Notes under the pieces: model-generated
Seen by the model: the letters and a program-made list of their open reading frames with translations, nothing else
What the model was told of the DNA's origin: nothing
Database searches by the model: none
Source of the DNA: Sporothrix humicola
Lineage: Eukaryota; Ascomycota; Sordariomycetes; Ophiostomatales; Ophiostomataceae
Length of the DNA: 64,000 nucleotides
Assembly: GCA_021396245.1 (NCBI GenBank)
Contig: WNYE01000083.1
Coordinates: forward strand, 123,207-187,206
Direction of reading: 5' to 3'
Shown here: in pieces, positions 46,236 to 58,655 of the stretch
Position numbering within the stretch: position 1 is the first letter of the stretch
Layout: each line of letters starts with the position of its first letter
Made by a program: the position numbers and the translations under genes

Positions 46236-46244
46236 TACTCCGTA
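46236..46244. repeat. TACTCCGTA motif copy
   Basis: Exact reverse-complement copy of TACGGAGTA in non-coding DNA. Confidence 0.7.
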
Positions 46245-46821
46245 TTACCGGAAGGATTTTACAGCGAAAACCTATCTTATTATTTCGGGCCGCGAACTCA
46301 CGCAGAAAGGACCACAGAAAGGAGCGCAGGGAGTGGCCGGATCATGAAATACACAGTAATGAAATGCTACTACAACAAGCTCCCTGTATCTCTCGTCACG
46401 TCTCACGTTCTGATTGTTTACGACATCAGACTCCTTTTTTATGGACACGACACGTTTGGCCTTGCTGGGAACAGTTTCAACGGCCATGAATTCGTCCGTT
46501 TCCCGCCGTCGCAGTTCGAGCCGAGTCAAAAGAGATGTAAGTCAGTCTTCAGATATGAAATAAGAGCCAGGAGCCATCACTCCTTAGCACTGCATCACCT
46601 TACTCAAGGCATCCCAATCCTGCCAGCCATGCCGAGAGGAAGACAAAACAATATTGTGCACCTGGTCTTGTATGTACCCCGCATAGAACCGACGATGTCA
46701 TCATCCGAATGCACTGAAATTCTGAAAATAGACATGGCCTGGCTTGGTCTGGCCTGGCCTTTGTCACTTTGAGATTAACAACCACAGAAACCAACGACAC
46801 TCAACGGTACGTTGGTTGTTG

Positions 46822-46839
46822 GTGCCCTAGCCAGGGCAC
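46822..46839. repeat. Perfect 7-bp hairpin
   Basis: GTGCCCT-AGCC-AGGGCAC, a perfect stem with a 4-nt loop. Isolated in gene-free DNA; there is no T-run after it and no role is evident. Confidence 0.6.
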
Positions 46840-49016
46840 AATATTGGCTCCGAAAAAAGACAAAGAGCTTTTGCACATCCGTCACCCATCACAAACAAGA
46901 TACAGGCATATTACAGCGTATATTTCTCCATGTTCTGTCGACATGTCCCCCGCAGTCGACCGCGCCTCAACTTGGCTCGCGTTCGGAGCAAAAGAGAAAC
47001 AAATAACTAGATTTGCGTTGGGTTGCGGTACAGGTAAGATACTCGATATAAGTATTGTGACAAGCAGGGATCCGCCCAAGTCGATGAGGGAAGGACGAGC
47101 CGTGGAAGCGGCGCAAGAAAGAGAGACACGGGGACATTCCAACACCAAGTACCGATACTTGTGCTCTTGTGCTTGCACAAGAAGAATGTCATCCAGAAAG
47201 CATCCGTGTATTGCAGAGAAACCAATATTGTCCATGCGGAGTTTTGGTTCAAGGACACACAAAGTTGTGACTACTCCGCATGCCGTAACAGGTATCAACT
47301 ATCTGATAATGATAATAGATGCAGCCCAGACTCCTCCACACGGGCAACCTACAACTTCAGACGATGGCGAGGATGGGCAGGTTTGAAGAGGGAGGGGAAA
47401 CGAAAAGAAGGGGTGGGGAGAGTCTAGACGAGCATGCTTTCCCCCTAGCCTCCCGTTTCCATTCCATGGTTCGCCTGCACGGTCCTCTTTTACTCTTTTC
47501 TCTGTTTTAAACTCTTTGCTCTCTTGGAGTGACATGAAAACGACTTGGGAAGGACTTGAAATCACGAGGTTGCAGCGAGCACAGGCCACAGCGCATCAAA
47601 AGCCCACAGACCTCGCATGCTCGCAATAAACTTGGACGCAAGTGTCCGAAAGAGCCAAGCGATGTGAGCTGGGTACAGAAGGCAGATATTTGCAACTGCA
47701 CGTCTCAACGTCGTACAAAGTACGGTCGGGGTACCCCATACGGGTCAGTGTCTTTGAATTCTCCGTTCTTTGACGTCGTTCTCATAATTTTCGTCTTTCG
47801 CCTGTGACGGCACGGCGGTTCCCCTCTTTTTATCCAAATCCAATAAAGCCGGCCAATAAAACCATCAATCAAATCAATAATTCAGACGGAGTAAGTTTAG
47901 AACATTCCCAGGAAAGAGGAAAAGACAAGAGGCAAGGTCGGCCACAGCCAATGTTCTTCCTATTCGGACTCGATAAAGCGCCACAGACAAGAAAATGGTG
48001 AAGGGGCAGAATGACAGCATGGGAGAGAGCAACATCTGAATCTCGAATATACGACCTCCGACGATGCCAGGCTAGGTCGGGCGAAGGTAGCTTGGAAAAG
48101 GCGCCGCGGCGGAACAGCAGCTTGAACACATGCAACGCGGGGGCTAGAAAGGCACGTCGGCTCGGAGAGGATGCTCAACAACGGCTGGTCCTTGTGTGCC
48201 GACATCGTTGTGAAAAGTATGAAAATGAAGAAATAAATATCAAACTGGAGAACAAAAAATACAAACGCACGCACGGGGCACGGGCGTCGGGCCTTGACGG
48301 AGATGAGCATCGTCACATAAAGTACCAAATGTCCCAAGACAAAAAAGTTGTGCCGGGACGACAAAACGAGCACACGCCTTGGTCCCTCGATACCTTGCCG
48401 GGATACCAGAATGGGTCAGAGAGCAGCAGGTCGGGCCTCGACGCACGAACGCGGCCCGGCAGCAGGTTGATATTGATGTGCAGTGGTTGTCGTATGGATT
48501 GCGACGTACTTCATCTTAATTCTCTCGTCGTGCCCGTCATGACAAAAGAGCCTGTGTACGGTGCAGCGTTTGTATCAAAATACGGGGTTCGGGGTGCAGC
48601 ATTTCTTGCATTTCTTTCAGGCCCGTCCACGACAATTTCTTGGTTCGATACAGCGGCGGTAGAGTGGTAATTAAGTGCATTCATCGCAGGACCTCTTTTG
48701 TGCCTTTCGACCTCTTTGACAGGAGACTTGAGTGAATCTTTGCACAGCCACGATACGATATGCCCGCTGCGTCGCAGATCCCGTTCCCGTGTCTTCTGGC
48801 CTTGTTCAGGTGTATGCGACGCGAGATGTCGTCTTCTTCTTGCCGCCTCTTCTGCTGTGCTCGGGCGAGATTGTGGGTGTGGGAAGGCATCCAATCACCT
48901 GGCAAACACTGATAACTATGCACATGAGTGTCTTGGAGCTGACAAAAACCTGCACCAAGGTGCAATTAGAGGGCGCAAATATGTGCATGTGTCTGCATGT
49001 GAGTAATCGCCAGGGG

Positions 49017-49112
49017 GTAAGGCATGTGTCTGTCAAAATGTGCAATGAATGTGTGTAGATGAGTGTGTGCGTGCGTGGGTTTGTGTATGCGTATTATCCG
49101 TACGTATGTGTA
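49017..49112 (+). repeat. GT-rich low-complexity tract
   Basis: TGTG, GTGC and GTAT words dominate for about 95 bp, some 140 bp beyond the Dpb4 stop codon. Confidence 0.6.
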
Positions 49113-49250
49113 TGTGCCCCCTACATAGCTGATTTTTCGAGCGTAGCTGCAATGTCTCCGGCGAGGCAGAGGAGGGTGGTCCCTCTGCATATTGGACTTT
49201 CTTCTTTTCCCTTTTGCCGCAGGTGCACACCCACTTTGCCGCTTCGTTCC

Positions 49251-50449
49251 TCACTCGCTTCCGTCACTGTCCAGAGCCTCGTCTTCGTCTGGTGCGTCTT
49301 CCCGGTCGACATCTTCGTCGCCGTCGCCCTCGTCCTCGTCCTCTTCTTCCTCTTCCTCTTCGTCGTCCTCCTCTTCTTCACCGTCGTCGTCGTCCTCCTC
49401 CTCCTCTTCGACCTCTTCACCGTCTCCCATCTCGACATCCTCCTCGTCTACCTCTGTCTCGTCGTCCGCCGTGCCGTTGCCGTTAGCCTTGCCGCCCTTG
49501 TCGTGTGTGCGCTTTGCCTTCTTGGCCTGTGGTGGCGCATCGCGGCTCTTCGCCAGGGCCTTGCCATCGCCTGCTGCGGATGCCCCAGCCAACGATACGT
49601 CTCCTTCGGCGCCCATAGCACTGATATCAGCATCGTCACCCTCATCGTCTCCCTGCTTATCGCCATCGGCACCCTTCTTTGCGGCCGCCACACGCTTCCG
49701 ATAATCTGACCGCTTGGAAGTCTGAATATGGGTAAATTCTGGCGGACTGTTAGTCTGGGTTCATATCGTAAACGGTCGTAAAACTGTGTCGGTTGTGTCA
49801 GTTCTAGCTAGCATTAGGGAAGACCTACTCGCAAACTCAGCCTCCAGCTGTTCCCGCATAAAGCCAAACTCAATGTCGTCCAGCGCGGCGAACACGTCTG
49901 CCGGCATGATCGTTTTCTTGCCGGCGTTCGTCGTCAGATTGTTGGCACTAAATTGTCAGACGGATATCCACTGTACATCTCCGTAGAAGAGTGATGACAT
50001 ACGCATTGGCAAGATGGCTGATGAAGACAGTCGCGCTCTTGCTCATGCCTGTGATCGCACTGCCCTGGACCTGCGTGTTCGGCGGCAGCACGCCCTTGGC
50101 CAGCCGCGTGATGATGGAGCGCGGCATGTTAAGATCCTGTCCTCGTTAGTCCCGTGTCCTGTGTCCCTATGATTCGGGTCCCGTGTCGAGTCTCGTGTCG
50201 AGTCCCATGTCCATAAAAACCAACCTCGATTGTCACAGCGTCATTGTTGCGCGGTTTTGGTGGCTCTTTCTCCTTCTCCTTCTCGGCCCCTGCATTCCCG
50301 GAGCTTGTTGGTCGTGCATCGCCATCGGCTGTCTGTTCTGCGCCGGCCTTGTCGGCCGAGCTTGTTACGTCCTGGGAGTTGTCCGTTGCCACGGCTGCGG
50401 CTGCAGCATCGCTCTTCCGCGACGCCGCGTCGCTTTTCCGGGGAGGCAT
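49251..50449 (-). CDS. DPB4: DNA polymerase epsilon subunit D (Dpb4), histone-fold protein
   Basis: Four exons: complement of 50225..50449, 50003..50136, 49829..49947 and 49251..49738, 321 aa. Introns of 88, 55 and 90 nt have good donors (GTTGGT, GTATGT, GTAGGT) and CTAAC/CTGAC branches, and phases fit. The N-terminal 75 residues are disordered. The histone fold (about 76-170) reads DLNMPRSIITRLAKGVLPPN, MSKSATVFISHLANAANNL, GKKTIMPADVFAALDDIEFG, as in the H2B-like Dpb4/POLE3. The protein pairs with Dpb3 in Pol epsilon and, in other fungi, also with an Isw2/CHRAC partner. The last ~75 residues are almost pure Asp/Glu, making it longer than yeast Dpb4 (196 aa). The start is at MPPRKSD; an in-frame ATG 81 nt upstream is also possible. 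Confidence 0.93.
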
Positions 50450-53400
50450 AGCTTCGTCGGGGGGCTTGTTCTGTAGAGTGAAAGGCCGCGGCCGGGTCCC
50501 GCCGCGTCGGTATGTCGCCTCGTCGTCCAATGCGCGTAGTTCTTCGGCGGTGTCGTTCGACTGCTCCCCGCGGTCGCCGGGTTCGTCTGACTTTCTGGTG
50601 CTCGTCTAGGTGCAATCAATCTCGTCCAATTCTCTCCCGTGTGTGCTCCTTTCGTCAATTCGGTGCGGTATAGATCACCGTTGTTTGCCGTTGTGCCCTG
50701 GACAGTGCAAAAAGCTTGTCGCATGAGTTGTCGACGACAATTCCTCTGGCGAGAAATTGCCAGCCAAAACTGCAGGGAGGTTCGAGCAAAAAGTGGGGCT
50801 GGTGAGAAGGCGCGTCCAGGTCGCGTAAAGAGGTTTTGTTGGTGGCCCGCCGCTGACAAGGCTGCGTCTGTTAGGGCATACGTCACAATCCATTGGGCGC
50901 TCTCTTGTTCTAAGTTTCGTTTTTTTTAATCTTGTTGTCTAATAATATGTATGTTTTTGTTTCTTGTGCTTTCTAGTCTAGTGCTTTATTTTACTGTCGT
51001 GTTTTGTCTGGTGGATTTCCTTTCTTTTTTTATTCTTTTCTTTTTTTTTGGGTGTGTCATAATTGTTAGTACGGTTTAAAATTCAAATAAAAAACCAACA
51101 AACACCACAATAAATATATCAGCCCAAGACATACAAGAACACAATAATAAAATGAAGACAAAATAAAACATAGAGAGTACTGCAACCGACTCGCATATAA
51201 ACAGAAAACCAGAGAGGCAAGACTGTAATAAATGCACAAGATGCAACGGTGAACAAGAGAAAACAACGCACAATAAACACAACCGCATCGATGATGACCA
51301 CGAATAATCGGGCACATGCCTGATTTACACCAGCAGCAGAAGATCACAACTAGCTGCCTCGAACACCAAGATATAGCATCGTCTCGATGTCTCAGTTGCC
51401 GGACCAAACCCTCCTATCAGATTATCTGCCTTGTATGGATTCTGGGGGCGGGAAGAACGCCAGGACATGGGTTTACACATCATCCTGCACTAAAGCCAAT
51501 AGACTGGATGAGCGGATCACGAGGACGAAATACGACAAACAAGTGTAAAAGGACAGTGGGCAAAATAGGCAGCAAAAGTACCATAGTAAATATGACGAGG
51601 CTGCTATTTTCACGCCATATGTGTGAATAGGTTGCATATCGCTGTCAAAATAGCACCGGAAGACGACAACGAAGGAGAAACGGTCCTCCGTATTCAGATT
51701 ACAAAAAAAGAGCAGACACAGGCACAGGCACAAAAACGGCCGACTGCACGGCGCCGACGGCGACAAAACAGGAAAACGACTTCTGCGTATTCCGGATTTT
51801 ACGTTAACAAGAGGGGCAAAGCGGCTGAGCCGGCCACGCAAGTGTCCACGAGTGAGACATAACAGGAGGCAATGTGTCGCTGGAGGAGGATCCAAGGCCT
51901 TGTTTTCAAGAGGACGACAAAAAAAGAACAACGAATAATTAACGAGAAAAAATTATTCACGGTACATGATGGCTTCCGAGAGCCCCACGAAAAAAAAAAA
52001 AAAAAATACAACCGCAGCACATCGTGAACATCTACAAGGCCCGAATATCCAAACGTACCACTACGGTTCTGATGAAATGGTACCTGCACTATGTAAAGTA
52101 TCGCTCACGTTGGAAGCAACACCCCCACCACAAGACTGGTTAACAGAAGAACGGTCACAGGATTGGCGAAGAGGGAGGGGAACAAGGCATGAGAATCGAC
52201 GAGGACTGGACGCTAAAGATCGTGCATTAGCCTTTGGCCAGCGTCGAGGCTGTCCGCAAATCAAGAGACGCTGCACAAGGCCCCGGCAGATGGATGGCGG
52301 TTCCAAGAACGAGAAGACACCAGAGTGAGGGGCTCCCCCAAAAATAAAGGCAGGATAAGAGGCAAGGGTTAATCAAGTTGGATTCGATCGTGAGGTTAGG
52401 ATGAGTCAAGCGCTGTTGAAGAACACGACCGCCGGCAGGGCACAAAATAATAACAAGATAAATAAATAGTAGAAGGACACAAAAAGAATAAAATAAGAAA
52501 CGAGAACAAAGAGGGTGTGAATAATGCATTGTCGAAAAACAGGGTGTCGACTAGGCTTGGTAGGACAAGGGCTTGACCGGGGTTTGGATCGGGCAAGAAG
52601 GATGAAAACACAGTGACGCAAGTCGATTTTCTGGGCGTATTTTTTGCTTGTTTCCGCTTTAACCTGGAGTTATTTTGTCATCTTTATTAGATTTTATTGT
52701 ATCCATGTCTGTCCCACACAGTGAAGAAGAAGAGTCAAATCCTCTCATCGGTTGCTGAATCTCTTTGCTACCCCTCGTTTCTCCATGATAAGCGACGTCA
52801 AGTCGGCGCCAAACCATCATACCGGGCGGCCTCTCCCCGCACCGAGTTTGAAGATGTCTATTGCATTGTCATGTTGTTTCCCATCACTCTGCCCACCACG
52901 AGGAAGCTCATCGAGTGCTCGACAGATGACCCCACCATGTCTGCAACCATACTCTTCGAGCATTTCTCTGCAGCGGGTTTGCATACATGAGCAAGTCAAG
53001 CGACAAGGTGGGCGGCGATCACTCTCGGTTTCTCTTGCTAGCAAGCACCCATACATAACTAGTGACCAAGTATTGCATACAAGTGCCACAACTCCCGCGG
53101 ACATGCACACACACGGACGAATAAAGAAACAAAATGCGTCAGACGGGGCATGAAGGAGGGGAGGAGACGACGGCCACTGCCGCCCGCCCACTTCACTACC
53201 TGCTTTGCGGAGGAGAGTGTGTCTCGTATGTGTGGACAAATCCTCGCTCTTCAGAATCCTGGGCTTCTGCCAGGCTTTAGCTGTCATCGGTGTTGTCCCC
53301 GATGCTACCCGCACTTTTTTGCCCAGCTTGTCGTTTAAGTCGCTCTGTTGGCCATAACTGGCTGTCGAATGGGTTGATATGCCCGTCATCGGGATATCCG

Positions 53401-55484
53401 CTATTAGAGCGAGGAGTTGCAGACTTGTCTTTTGGTCTGCTATGGGCCATGCTTGATTATTCAACGGCGGGAATGCGACGTGGGGTTGCAGTGCTGGCCG
53501 GCCAAGGTAGCAGAAATACGAGTCCGGAGGAAATATCGAGACAATGAACCAGTGGAACTCAGAATGAGGCAACGTTCTGTCACCGTTTGCGACTTTGATT
53601 TGCGGTCGTCGTTTTCCTTGTCTCTAATTTTGATTTCACACCAAGGCAAGGCATCCATTCGTAATCAAGAACGGCATGTCAACATGGGTATCTTCATAGT
53701 ACCATCACACAGCTGAAATACGACTGAAGCTGTAATACCACGAGGGAGCCCCCAACGAGACCAACTAGCAAAATCATTTGAACTGCCCAAAAAAGAAATA
53801 AAAATAAAAATAAAAAAAATAAAAAAATCATGACATGTCTAACTGTGAGCTGCACATGCAAAGCTTTGCTACACATGTTGTAAGCAACCGGTCCTGGGGG
53901 GTGTTGGAGGAGTCCCGAACACTCCCATGTTTTCGTTGTACTGCATCACCAATGCAAGGCAAAGGCTGGATTTGGTGTAAAAGCTGCGCAGATGCCACGC
54001 ACAAGCTGAATGCATGGTTAAAAACTACCAGTGATATAAAATAAAATGTCAGAGACGGGGAATACAGAGTATCCAGCTCACCTAGCTGACCATTCTCTCC
54101 GGCCAGTGCCCGATAGACCTTCTGAATAGCCGACTGTCTCACGTACAGAATCCAGGCCTTTACCGCTCTTCACCATTTTCCACCTAGTTGGTCTAGATGT
54201 GAGTCCAAACATGATTTTTGAGCCAGGGCAGGATGCGAATGACGAAACATATTTTCCACCACAGGCTCGATATTAAGAGACCAAATTATTCAAATAATGC
54301 TAGCCACTATAGATATATAACACACGCGCGTGCCCGAATTAAACCGGGGGAAGGACACGAGGGTAAAGAGGAGAGAGTATACGTGTATATTGCTGCTAAT
54401 AAGCCCTTCTCGACTGGAAGAATGCAGTCCGTGGAGACAGCGTGTTGTTTACGCCGGTTGAATCCCCGCCCGACCCTCTACTAACCACTCTTCTCTACAT
54501 ACACCCGGTGAATCATATGATCGCTTATTGGGACACGCTTCTACTGTGGGGGATGCAGGCTCATATCTCGGACAATGCCTTGAGTCTGTTATCGGGCTGT
54601 GCGAGGAAAGACCTTTTCGTGATTGCACAGAGGCATAAATTCCACTAATATTTTCTGACTTTACTTTCTTCCTTTTATTTTCACATGCTCTGCTATATCT
54701 AGTGCACCTGCTCATAATTGCAATATCGACCAGGGCCGAGCCTAATAGCAGGGTCAATATATAAATGCGTCAGAGAGTCACCGCCGGGACTTCCAGGAGC
54801 CTTTGTCCATCAATGTGAACGCAACAAAAATATGTGCCGCTTCTCCAGTCTCACGTGACAAATTAAAACGCAACCAGCATGTTCCCTGTCTATTATGTAC
54901 CCTCCAGCTCTTTGCGTGGCCTACTAAAAACTGAGTAGATAAAAATACTGAGGGTGTGAAAGAGTGTGGAAAGGCTGCATGATGGCTGCAAAAATGATTA
55001 GCCATGTTGGCCCATCTGTAAGGCCGTGTCGTCTTCTGTGCTTCCGCCCTACCATGGGACCGTGATATAAAAATAAATACCAGGTCGTAAGTATCAGCTA
55101 TGATTAAAGATATGGAGAGATTCTCGTGGTGGCCCGAGTATGGATGTTGCTAGATACTGTATGTTGTACGTTGTACGATGTAGTGTAGTTGGGCCTTCCG
55201 CACAGCCTTCTCTGTCTTACACCAAATTAGCCCCGCTATAGCGCAAGGCTCTGGGTGCAAGGTTGTGCCTGGAATTGCCACTACACGACAACTGGAGCTA
55301 CAGCACGATAACGATAAGCTAGGGCCTAATACGACCGCTGATTCGTCAGCCGGCCACATCGACTGGATTTTTTTTCTTGACGTGCAAAGTCCGCCACCAT
55401 TCGACAGCCTCAATTCAGACGAGGGTTCCAACAACCAGCACAGAGTTGAAGGAACGCTGTACACAACACACACAACACACGGAA
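50450..55484. other. 5 kb divergent interval between DPB4 and DIS3
   Basis: 5035 bp between start codons pointing apart, far more than the ~500-750 bp seen for most other divergent pairs here. Composition varies: A-rich at 51,070-51,300, a 17-18-base A-run near 51,990, AT-rich at 54,200-55,000. The longest frame (minus strand 52817..53572, 251 codons) has no recognised domain. No tRNA, snRNA or transposon found. Confidence 0.55.
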
Positions 55485-58400
55485 ATGGCGACATTAAAAC
55501 GACCTGCACCTGCCGACGACGGCATTGGCCCCAACCTGTCCAGCAAGACTTTTGTGCGCACGACAAAGAGCGGCAAGGTCCAAAAGATCGTCCGCGAAGT
55601 CTACCTGCGCCAGGACATTCCCTGCTCGTCGCAGCTCTGCGTGGCTTGCCGGGAAAACGCACCCCGCGATGCTTCAGGCCATGGTAAGCTGCAAAAATAC
55701 GGTAAAGAACCCCATTGTTTGCCGGATTGCTGACATTTCGCCTCCTTTGTCCCAGTTGCTCCTTTTGTCCTCAGCGACCGCCCGGCTGGAACGACTGTAT
55801 ACCCCCAGGGCCACTACCTCGTGCCCGATACCAATGCCTTCCTGACTGCCATGGACCTCTTCGAGCAGACCTCGGCATTTTACGACGTCATAGTGCTGCA
55901 GGTTGTGCTCGAGGAGGTGCGTAATCGCTCGTTGCCGCTTTACAACCGCCTGATCGGCCTGACGCGCAGCGACGAGAAGCGCTTCTACGTCTTCTTCAAC
56001 GAGTTCCGCCTCGAGACCTATGTCACTCGCGAGTCCGGCGAGACCATCAACGATCGCAATGACCGTGCTGTGCGCCGCGCCGTCAAGTGGTACACTGAGC
56101 ACCTGGCCACAGCGGCTGCCAGTGTCGGCAAACCAGCGCCGGCCGTGGTTATGCTCAGCAACGACCGCGACAACCTGCGCAAGGCTCGCAGCGACAGCTT
56201 GGCAGCGAACTCGCTGGCTGACTACGTTCGCGGCCTGGAGAACGCCGATGTGCTGCTCGACATGATCCCCGAAACACAGGACTCATCCATCACGGCGACG
56301 TCGCGAGAGGAAAAGAAGGCTGGCGCTAACGGCAGCCACCTCTACCCTGAATACATGACCATGTCCAAGATGATGACGGGCGTGAAGAGTGGTCTGCTGC
56401 ACCAGGGCAACTTTAACGTCTCGCCCTACAACTACCTTGAGGGCTCGGTTCGCGTGCCTGCGTTTCCCAAGGCGCTGCTGATTCTGGGCCGCGAGAACAT
56501 CAACCGCGCTGTCGACGGCGATACTGTCGTTGTCGAGGTGCTCCCTCGTGACCAGTGGAAGCAGCCGTCTACAAAGATTATCGACGAAGAAACCGTGACA
56601 AAGAACGAGAGCGCAGATGGTGGCGATGGCGAAGACGATGTTGCCGGCAGCAACAGCCGAGGCGGCGACCTGGTCTCAGCCAAAGAGCGCAAGGCCCTGC
56701 AAGAGGAGGTGAAGCGGACGCAGGCCTTGGCCGGCCAAAGCGCGACCGGCAAGGGTGGTAAGAATGAGCCGTCGACGTATGTGGAGCCAACAGCGCGCGT
56801 GGTTGGCATTATCCGCCGGAACTGGCGCCAGTATGTCGGCCATATCGACCAGACGTCGGTGAGCAAGGCAACGGGACAGGGCCGGAAGCAAGAGTCGGTG
56901 TTTGTTATCCCCATGGACAAGAAGATCCCCAAGATCCGCCTACGGACACGGCAGGCAAGCGAGCTGCTGGGCAAGCGCATCCTGGTGGCCATGGATGCCT
57001 GGGATCGCGACTCGCGCCATCCCGTCGGCCACTTTATCCGCTCGCTCGGCGAGCTGGAGACCAAGGCGGCCGAGACAGAGGCGCTGCTGCTCGAGTACGA
57101 CGTGCAGTATCGCCCCTTCCCCAAGACCGTGTTGGATTGTCTGCCGGCCGAAGGCCACGACTGGCGCGTCCCGACCAGCAAGGAAGACCCTGGATGGGTG
57201 GACCGCGAGGACCTGCGGGACCTGTTGATCTGCAGCATTGACCCCATCGGCTGCCAGGATATCGACGATGCCCTGCATGCGCGCCCGCTGCCGAATGGAA
57301 ACTTTGAGGTCGGTGTCCACATTGCCGACGTGTCGCACTTTGTGCGGCCCAACAATGCTATGGACCTCGAGGCCAGTGTTCGCGGTACCACTGTCTACCT
57401 AGTCGACAAGCGCATTGACATGCTGCCTATGCTGCTGGGAACGGACCTGTGCTCGCTTAAGCCGTATGTTGAGCGCTTCGCCTTTTCGGTGATCTGGGAG
57501 ATCACGGCCGATGCTGATGTCGTCGATGTGCGTTTCACCAAGTCGGTGATTCGGTCGCGTGAAGCATTTAGCTACGAGCAGGCGCAGCTGCGCATCGACG
57601 ATGTCTCGGAGCAGGACGACCTGACCCGCGGCATGCGCACGCTTTTGAGTCTCTCCAAGAAGCTCAAGCAGAAGCGCCTCGACGCCGGTGCCTTGAGCTT
57701 GTCCTCGCCCGAGGTCAAGGTGCAGATGGAATCAGAAACGTCCGACCCCATCGACGTGCAGACCAAGGCGCTGCTCGATACCAACTCGCTCGTCGAGGAA
57801 TTCATGCTGTTGGCCAACATTGCGGTGGCCACCAAGATCTACGACGCCTTCCCCCAGACTGCCCTACTGCGTCGCCACGCCTCGCCGCCCAAGACCAACT
57901 TTGACGAGCTGTCTCGCCAACTCCGCGCCGCCGGCCCGGCCAGCGGCGAGGAGGGCTTTTCGCTGAATGTTGAGTCGTCCAAGGCGCTTGCCGACAGCCT
58001 AGATATGTGTGTCGACCCCAAAGAGCCCTTCTTCAACACACTCATCCGCATTCTTGCCACCCGCTGCATGACGGCTGCCGAGTACTTCACCGCCGGCGCT
58101 TTGGCCTATCCCGAGTTTCGCCATTATGGCCTGGCCTCACCCATCTACACGCACTTCACGTCGCCCATCCGCCGGTACGCCGATCTGGTCGTCCACCGGC
58201 AGCTGGCAGCCGCCATTGGCTACTCATCCAGTGCGACGGCCACCCGTGGTCGTCTTACGGCCGTTTGCCGCAACATCAACATGCGCCACCGCAATGCACA
58301 GCTTGCCGGCCGTGCCAGCATTGCCTACTATGTCGGCCAGGCTGTCCGTGGCAAAGAGACTGTGGCTGAGGGTTTCGTGATGCGTGTGTTCAGCAACGGC

Positions 58401-58655
58401 TTTGTGGTGCTCGTGCCCCGGTTCGGTATTGAGAGCCCAATCCGCCTCCGCGATTTGGCTACGCCGGAGCCAGCTGCCACTTTCGATGCTGATAAGTACG
58501 TTCTCGAGACGAGCAGGGCTGTGCCCACTGGCAAGGGCGAGGAGACCGTTTTGGAGCCGGTAACGATCCGCCTGTTCCAAAAAGTTAATGTGCGTATCAC
58601 GGACCACAAGGACGAGACGACAGGCAAGCGTAGTGCGCGTATGGAGTTAGTCTAA
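55485..58655 (+). CDS. DIS3: Exosome exonuclease Dis3/Rrp44
   Basis: Two exons, 55485..55683 and 55756..58655, 1032 aa; a 72-nt intron (GTAAGC...TCCCAG) joins SGH to VAPFVL. After a short N-terminus (SKTFVRTTKSGKVQKIVREV), the PIN endonuclease domain covers about 80-210 (LVPDTNAFLTAMD, then TINDRNDRAVRRAVKWY). Cold-shock domains follow, interrupted by a hydrophilic, Gly/Asp-rich insert near 330-400. The RNB domain has its metal-binding acidic cluster SIDPIGCQDIDDALH (Asp562, Asp568, Asp570, Asp571). The C-terminal S1 domain ends in RSARMELV. The enzyme is the processive 3'-5' exonuclease and endonuclease of the RNA exosome in nucleus and cytoplasm. Length is near the family norm (yeast 1001). 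An upstream in-frame ATG at 55377 is less likely; the chosen ATG follows a CACACGGAA context. Confidence 0.96.

Larger units (their letters stand above)
35574..49250. other. 13.7 kb interval with no supportable gene
   Basis: It lies between the RSC7 start and the Dpb4 stop (both minus strand). Many frames of 60-220 codons occur on all strands, but none has recognisable domains, convincing splice structure or the GC-rich codon use of the real genes nearby. The first ~1.5 kb is G/A-rich on the + strand (C/U-rich on the RSC7 side) and is probably its promoter and leader. The remainder is single-copy-looking DNA of mixed composition with microsatellites and several copies of TACTCCGTA/TACGGAGTA. 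No transposon ends, transposase or RT motifs, tRNA or snRNA were recognised. Confidence 0.6.

Noticed and set aside
48640..48665. GGTTCGATACAG considered as a tRNA B box
   Set aside because: The T-stem does not pair beyond one base and no A box is present upstream.
46769..48670. Plus-strand frames of 205 and 219 codons in the gene-free interval
   Set aside because: Amino-acid composition looks random, there are no motifs, no CT-rich leader, and codon use is unlike neighbouring genes.
54440..54490. GGTTGAATCCCC with flanking GC-rich stem, considered as a tRNA T-arm
   Set aside because: It lacks the invariant C of the TTC loop, has no matching A box at the right distance, and no acceptor stem could be paired.
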